This document shows, piece by piece, positions 54,785-60,000 of a stretch of 60,000 bases of DNA. A program made the translations under genes and the position numbers. This DNA is from Bolinopsis microptera (taxonomy: Eukaryota; Ctenophora; Tentaculata; Lobata; Bolinopsidae). The notes under the pieces were generated by a model, which was given only the letters and a program-made list of their open reading frames with translations, made no database searches and was not told the DNA's origin. The stretch spans positions 19,002,837-19,062,836 of the forward strand of contig NC_087073.1 of assembly GCF_026151205.1 (NCBI RefSeq), read 5' to 3'. Position 1 is the stretch's first letter. Each line of letters begins with the position of its first letter.

Positions 54785-55762
54785 TCAGTCCAGTAATCTT
54801 CTTCGCTCCCCCTCCTCAACAGACCTCCCATCTCCAGCAGCAGTACAGCACCTCATCAGAGGGGCTACTATCATCTTTATCCTGGATTTGAGGAACTCCC
54901 TGAAACTGGAGAGAGTGAGAGTGAAGATGTAGAAGTTAGCCACTACACCCAATATTGCGATAAACCAGGCAGTTTTGTAAAGGTAAAGATTGTCTGAGAA
55001 GTATTGGATGCTATAATAGATCGCCAGCGGGAGAGCAATTATGATATGGACAGATACAGTAAGCAGCACTGTGATAACTCCTTGCCACTTCAGACCTCCT
55101 GGAACTCTCTCTGCAACCCTCTTTGCCTCCACTATCAACACCACGCTGCTAACTACAGTGACTGCAGTGCAAGTTAGTACGAATATTCAAACTGCTATGC
55201 TGTATGTTACACACCCTGCTGGGCTCCAGGCATCGAAGGAACAATCATAATCGCAACCATAGACCAAATAGCTGAAGTAAACACCACCTTCATCTCTAGC
55301 GATAGCAGCAACTGGGAATATCAAACTGTATGCCCACATACCACAAGCTGCTAGATGAGCAGCTTTGCCGGAAAATTGGATTGCTCTCAGAGGATATTTG
55401 ACAAGGAGCATCTTGGACAGAGCTAGAGCACTTATCAGCTGACAGATAACTACCGCACAGCTAATGTTTGCAAAGTAACTTAGATAACAGATAACTTCTC
55501 CAAGGATCCATTCGTTTGCAGCCAAGGACACTGCACCTGGCAAAATACTCAACCCGGTTAAGAGTAAATCTGCAACAGCAAAATGCTGGATAAAGATAAC
55601 CAGAATCTTATGAAGCTTTATCGCTTTGTATCTCATGGATCCAACCAAAATGAGCATGTCCCCGATTATGGATGAAATGGATATGAATGATTTGTATCCG
55701 ACAAGAAGTTGTCTATCCGTCCTGTCGTGAATCCCATAGAGGGTGTAGTTATTATACTTCAT
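54785..55762 (-). pseudogene. Class A (rhodopsin-like) GPCR with one in-frame TGA in TM5
   Basis: A single-exon frame of 325 codons plus stop is continuous except for TGA at 55189-55187. TM1 (SIIGDMLILVGSM), TM2 (FAVADLLLTGL), the TM3 cysteine (EVICYLSYF), TM3 end (ALALSKMLLVKYPLR), the ECL2 cysteine cluster (GCDYDCSF), TM6 (HIIIALPLAIYY) and TM7 (VVANFYIFTLTLSSFREFL) are recognisable. Oddities: GN of TM1 is GD, DRY is replaced by SKM, and NPxxY is degenerate. The TGA truncates before ICL3, so the read product would have four to five helices. No ligand can be proposed. Nonsense allele, pseudogene or sequence error are all possible. Same strand as the papain-like gene downstream. Confidence 0.8.
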
Positions 55763-56254
55763 AATGTCGCCTTCAGCGGTGGAACTGCACTACGAGATCT
55801 AATACAGGTAAAGGCAAGTGTTAGGCTGGTATCAGAGGTATGTGGATCTTATTTACATGAGTAGATAAATTGAGTACTGAGTAGGTTATTTTTACAATGT
55901 TCAAGTTGCACATGTACCTAGTAACTACATGGGGGAAGGAGGGCTGTACATTTACGGGAAAGAAGGAAGATGTTTCCCCCCAGGAACAAAATAATGGAGA
56001 GTAACATGAAATAGGATTGAACAACATAACCACATACGAGGAAATAGCGTCGTCAATTTCCTTCAGAGTTCTACCTTCTAGTTCAAGGCCGAATACATTA
56101 AGCTGGATTATCAGTTTCTTCTGTTCCAAGCAATATAGTTTTGAATTGACCGATTAGTAAGAATATTATGTTAACCGGCTACATAAATCTTACGCAGTAC
56201 ACATATTGAAACACAGCTCCGTCGTGATAGTCAAAAAAATCTTATCCACTCTTA
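55763..56254. other. Spacer upstream of the GPCR
   Basis: Contains a 102-codon minus-strand open frame at 55821-56129 without protein-like features. Nothing else seen. Confidence 0.4.
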
Positions 56255-56492
56255 CCTTACTCGGGAATATTACAGCGGGTTAATTTATGACTGGGAAAAT
56301 TAATGACTGGGAAAAATATGGCGGAATTTTCCAAAACCCACCAAGCATCAAAATGTATTACTATTAGTTTACCTTACTCGGGAACATTATAGCGGGTTAA
56401 TTTATGACTGGGAAAATTAATGACCGGGAAAAATATGGCGGAATTTTCCAAAACCCACCACTTTATCCCAGTCATAATATACCCGAGTAAGG
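56255..56492. mobile_element. TA-flanked MITE: partial copy plus full 121-bp copy
   Basis: The full copy 56372-56492 has ends CCTTACTCGGG/CCCGAGTAAGG flanked by TA (56370-56371, 56493-56494). A second, left-anchored partial copy of about 88 bp begins at 56255 after TA and is nearly identical to the start of the full one. Same family as the ends of the 37189-38064 composite. Confidence 0.85.
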
Positions 56493-56536
56493 TAGATACC
56501 GTTCTAAATTTACGGTGACTTCCACCTCACAATCTG

Positions 56537-56702
56537 CTGTTGTAGCACCCTATCATATATACAATATTTTGTAGCACCCTATCATATATATAATATGTTG
56601 TAGCACCCTATCATATATACAATATGTTGTAGCACCCTATCATAATATATATAATATGTTGTAGCACCCTATATAATATGTTGTAGCGCCCTATCATATA
56701 TG
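56537..56702. repeat. TGTAGCACCCTATCATATAT minisatellite
   Basis: Six units of 25-33 bp with variable (TA)n spacers. Confidence 0.9.
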
Positions 56703-57063
56703 GCCTTGGCGAACTCGGTGAATGTCCTTGCTGTACGGCAGTGTTAAACAAGGAACTGAAACCGAGGGGTTCCGTTCAGGCCCTTCACACTTAGTTTCTG
56801 TCTGGTTCTAATATACCGTTACAATAATGACTTTAATATATAATATTATTATACTATTATATATATATATATATAATATGTTTTATGTTATGTGTAAATT
56901 TGCATCAAAATCGGTTCAATAGTAAGTTGAATTTGTTAATAAAATTAGGACGTGTAACCCGCCAAATAAAACCAAAACATTTCGTCATCGTCTAAAATAC
57001 AGATTACAGAGCGACTGCCTCCACATTGATAAATTAGTTCTTTGATATCTATAAAAACAGACT

Positions 57064-57135
57064 ATTGGAACCCAGCGTAGGAGCAACACATAGCCCACTA
57101 CTGGCACCCAGCGTAGGAGCAACACATAGCCCCGC
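57064..57135. repeat. Tandem duplication across the stop codon of the papain-like gene
   Basis: A 38-39-bp unit containing CCCAGCGTAGGAGCAACACA occurs at about 57071 and 57108. The right copy is the end of the coding region; the left copy lies just beyond its stop and continues in the same frame to a second stop. Confidence 0.85.
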
Positions 57136-59647
57136 AGTATTCCCATATCCACTCCGTCTGTCCCCTAGAGAGAGCATCTGAAAAGACACAGTCAGGGGGC
57201 GAGTATAGCTCCGGACAGTCTAACAGATCCACCCTCTGAACACCACACTGGTCAGTTTCCCTGCCCCCGCATTTAGGGAGTGAAAAGCAGTATTCCTTGA
57301 GCTGGCCATTAGTTGTGTAGCAGTACGGAACTGAATCCACGACAGTGTTCCGACAGAAGTTGTGGTTTCCTCCTTCTAAGAGACTTAGTCCTCGCTCCAC
57401 AGTCATGAACATGCCTTTGTGAGCAGATGCTAGCCAGTTCTCACAAGTTTGCCCTGAAGTGGTGAGGGACCTGTTGCCCGCGTAGTCCGCTCCGTTCCCT
57501 GAAAAATCGTCCCCTCCCAGCATAATACAGGATGGTAATCTCCTGGTGTCGGGCTTGAAAACATTCTGTATATCGCAGTAACTTTCCTCCCCCACTAATG
57601 TGTACCCACTGTCACATTGCACCACGACTTTCTCTTTAGGCTCTAGAAAGTTCCGTGTGTTCATAATCTGTCCATTAGCAATAACTGGAGGGTAACAGTT
57701 GCCCGTAGGTGGGGGATTGTACCTCACAACTGTCCCAATGGGGTTTCCCTTTACCTCAGCGCAGTCTCTCGGGTCTACCTCGCAGGTTACTTGACACTTA
57801 AGTCTTACAGCAGGCACTTTTGAACAGTACTTTCGGAAAACAGCACATTCACCGGGGTAATCCTCAATATCAGCACATTTAGGTGCTCCGTCAGGATAGC
57901 ACACCCCGCACGTGTACCCACAGCGATCTCTCACAGATTTATAACCACAAAGGTGAACCACGTTGTTGCAAGGGTAGTCCAGCATATCTTCACACATGGT
58001 AGCTTCTCCAGAGCGTCTCTTTTTCCTGCTGGGGAAGTTGTAGGCGTTAGGTCGTCCTCTCTCCTCGTCTTCCTTCTGTCTTAGTTTTGTGAGTTCGGAC
58101 TCTATTTCCTGGTGAAAATATGGGTTACTATTGTTCAGAAATTTTGTGTAACATTTTAAAATCTCAATCCAGGTTCTATATACGATTCAACTGTAGTTAT
58201 GTCTACATTGAACCTCCAAGCTGCAATGCCTTGTTTAACTAGCCGTACAGCAAGGATACTCTTCTAGACTTAACATCCGTATATTACGGTCCCTATATTG
58301 AAATTGAAGTTTATAATGATGTCGGTAAATATCATCCTTCTTACCGGTAAACACTTTTGTGTTGCTGTTCTACACGTCTTGGTTTTGCGACAATATCTAG
58401 GGTAGGTTGATGGACACCCAGTATATCGGTTGATGCCTGGCTTGTAATACCTAGGTGCCGTATCTAGCACTCCCATATTATGTTCTATCCCACATCTGTT
58501 GAGTCCTCTCAGGATGCTGAAACAGAAATCATTGAAAAAAGAGTCCAAAGATTCTATTCTTATTCACATTTTACACCGAGAATAACTTATTTTTACAAAG
58601 CTAAAATGAACAATAAATGACCGGATATTAAATTTTCTCGAGATCTCCTAAACAGCTAGTAGATAAGATCATTGCACTCAAGATCTCCTAAACAGCTAGC
58701 AGATAAGATCACAGCACTTACCGGAAGTATCCGTTTTCGCCCCACAAATCTCCATTACTGGTCCTCACCCTGTAGTAGCTCTCGGTGTAGCCGACAATCA
58801 GAACTTTAACACTACACATCTTGGATCGGTGGCCGTCAATAATACCGTCCCTGTACTCTCGGTAGGAGTAACACGTGTTCTGCCTTGTGTCAATACATGA
58901 TAACACGCTGCCGTGCCTGGGGAGATTTTGGAATTGAGCCAAAAATAGGCACAGTACTATAACTTTAATGCAGTTTAATCTATCCTGCGAGAGAATTGAA
59001 CCTTAGAATAACAATAAGTAGATAATATTAGGCTTATTTGGCATTCAGGCGATAAGTATTAAAATTCGTAAAACTAAATTATCGTAACGTGCTAAAAATC
59101 AGTTTCGCCCCACAACCAGAAGTCAAGACTATAGTAACTAACCCACTAGACTACTTCTAGAATATAAAGTAACTTTTTTTTCTTACGACATAAATTCCGC
59201 CTCAAATTCAGCTGGATCTATTTTCCTGTATCCCAGGACCCTGATGTAGAGCATAGCGTCAGGAGAGGTGGCAGCTCTACACGTGTAGGGCATTGACCGG
59301 TAATTTGTGTACTTCTGAGCTGGCGCCAGTCTGTCGTTCACTGCCAACCACTCAGCGTACTCGCTAAACCTCCTCTCTTGGCACCCTCCAAAGTGACAGT
59401 CGACTATCTCTTGCACTGAGAACTCCGTCGAAAGTCCGGACATTATGTTGTTTGCAATCTCCAGAGCTGTAGTCAGAGCAAAGGCTCCAGTAACTTTGCA
59501 GGGCAGTGCTCCAACAAGGCGTACATTCCGCACAGGACTCAGATCGTAGTAGATATCTTCTATGTCAAATCTGTACGGAGCAGGGTAGGAATAAGCCCAC
59601 CTCGTAGCTACGCTTACAATTAACAACAACCCGAACTTAGCGAACAT
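57098..59647 (-). CDS. Secreted inactive papain-like protein fused to ShK-like, CCP and kringle domains
   Basis: Exons 59187-59647, 58722-58916, 58345-58516 and 57098-58108 give 1,839 nt and 612 aa in phase. Signal peptide (about 1-20), then a C1 peptidase fold: ALPCKVTGAFALTTALE aligns with the active-site helix but has Thr/Gly where the catalytic Cys-Trp should be; SVQEIVDC, VLIVGYTESYYRV (no His), SNGDLWGENGYFRI and RGLNRCGIE follow. No I29 propeptide. After a Cys-rich segment (about 245-276) and a dibasic SRKKRRSG come two ShK-like six-cysteine modules (about 315-346, 354-392), a CCP/sushi domain (about 414-471), a kringle (about 481-556, TTSGQTCENW...NFCRN...PYCYT...YCFSLPKC) and a third Cys-rich module to the end. 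It is likely an extracellular binding protein rather than a protease. Toxin-like ShK folds also occur in ordinary matrix proteins, so I do not call it a toxin. Confidence 0.85.
58640..58720. repeat. 42-bp tandem duplication at a splice donor
   Basis: AGATCTCCTAAACAGCTAG and following bases occur twice in the intron next to the donor of exon 2 of the papain-like gene. Confidence 0.85.
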
Positions 59648-60000
59648 TTTGTGGAAATACGGTTAACGAGTGAAAAAGTTGACTGTGATTGCAGCTAAAT
59701 ACTGCACGCCTTTTCTCGTAATGAAATCACTCAATGATTTTAACTCTATCTTTGTTTGATTGAATTATACCATTGGTAGAATAACTGAATCCGCTGATTT
59801 CGTTAATAGCAAATTGACTTTCAGAGATTTTGTATTTATAAACGTTTAACACTTTTTAAGAATTAGGGAATCCTAATTATGGAATCCCATAGCCCTTTGA
59901 TATTGAATAGCCCTCATAGCGCGATCAAATGAGTACCTTGTTTACTCAATACTTCACGATAAGTATCACGACTTCAAATGTAATAATGAACGATACCAAT
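59648..60000. other. Upstream region of the papain-like gene
   Basis: AT-rich; TATAAATAC on the minus strand near 59831-59839 is a possible TATA element, 185 bp before the ATG. No other feature. Confidence 0.35.

Noticed and set aside
55187-55189. Selenocysteine or readthrough at the GPCR TGA
   Set aside because: There is no family precedent in TM5, and I see no supporting structure; a nonsense change is simpler.
55821-56129. 102-codon minus-strand ORF
   Set aside because: No domain, signal or splice support; composition like non-coding DNA.

Overview
The window reads as a chromosomal segment from an animal with an AT-rich, compact-intron nuclear genome that is loaded with transposons. The conserved genes (TADA1, RRN3, ZCCHC4, KHDC4, ASH2L homologues) are clearly metazoan. 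The lineage-type genes (ShK-like, kringle, CCP, two-SRCR plus GCC2/GCC3 receptor, six-cysteine TIMP-like proteins) suggest an early-branching animal, most likely cnidarian-like. I cannot name the species. Most genes have an AG acceptor-like dinucleotide two to five bases before the start codon, which would fit spliced-leader trans-splicing.

Layout. 1-5.4 kb: a nest of mobile DNA on the minus strand. A LINE ORF1 is split by a 3.1-kb inverted-repeat element made of polypyrimidine and 10/20-bp minisatellites, and cut again by a short-LTR Gag-type retroelement. 5.7-16.9 kb: TADA1 (SAGA subunit) in six exons. Its intron 1 holds a degraded antisense CR1/L2-type LINE, intron 2 a tRNA-derived SINE, and intron 4 an antisense gene for a secreted coiled-coil protein. 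18.4-28.8 kb: three head-to-tail plus-strand genes, RRN3 (Pol I initiation factor, single exon), ZCCHC4 (28S rRNA m6A methyltransferase) and KHDC4 (KH-domain splicing factor). KHDC4 intron 1 is almost entirely a 2.86-kb TTAA-flanked element with a cloverleaf-forming palindrome, and intron 5 holds a hAT MITE. 29-36 kb: an F-box/leucine-rich-repeat cluster with one intact gene, one frameshifted gene and one relic. 36-39 kb: MITE-rich DNA, including a composite element with a coding-like cargo. 39.3-53.9 kb: ASH2L exons 1-10. The 11.7-kb intron 6 hosts a segmental duplication of a TIMP-like gene (intact, frameshifted and fragment copies), three Helitron-like copies (two in tandem) and an SRCR/GCC2-3 transmembrane receptor gene. 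The 3' exons of ASH2L are not in the window. 54.8-59.6 kb: two minus-strand genes, a class A GPCR with one in-frame TGA and a secreted inactive papain-like protein fused to ShK-like, CCP and kringle domains.

The chromatin and gene-expression genes form the backbone (SAGA subunit, Pol I factor, rRNA methylase, splicing factor, SET1/MLL subunit). The fast-evolving secreted and receptor genes sit inside their introns or between them. All conserved genes have clean frames, while several lineage-type genes carry a single lesion each. That argues for real pseudogenisation or null alleles rather than poor sequence, though errors cannot be excluded.
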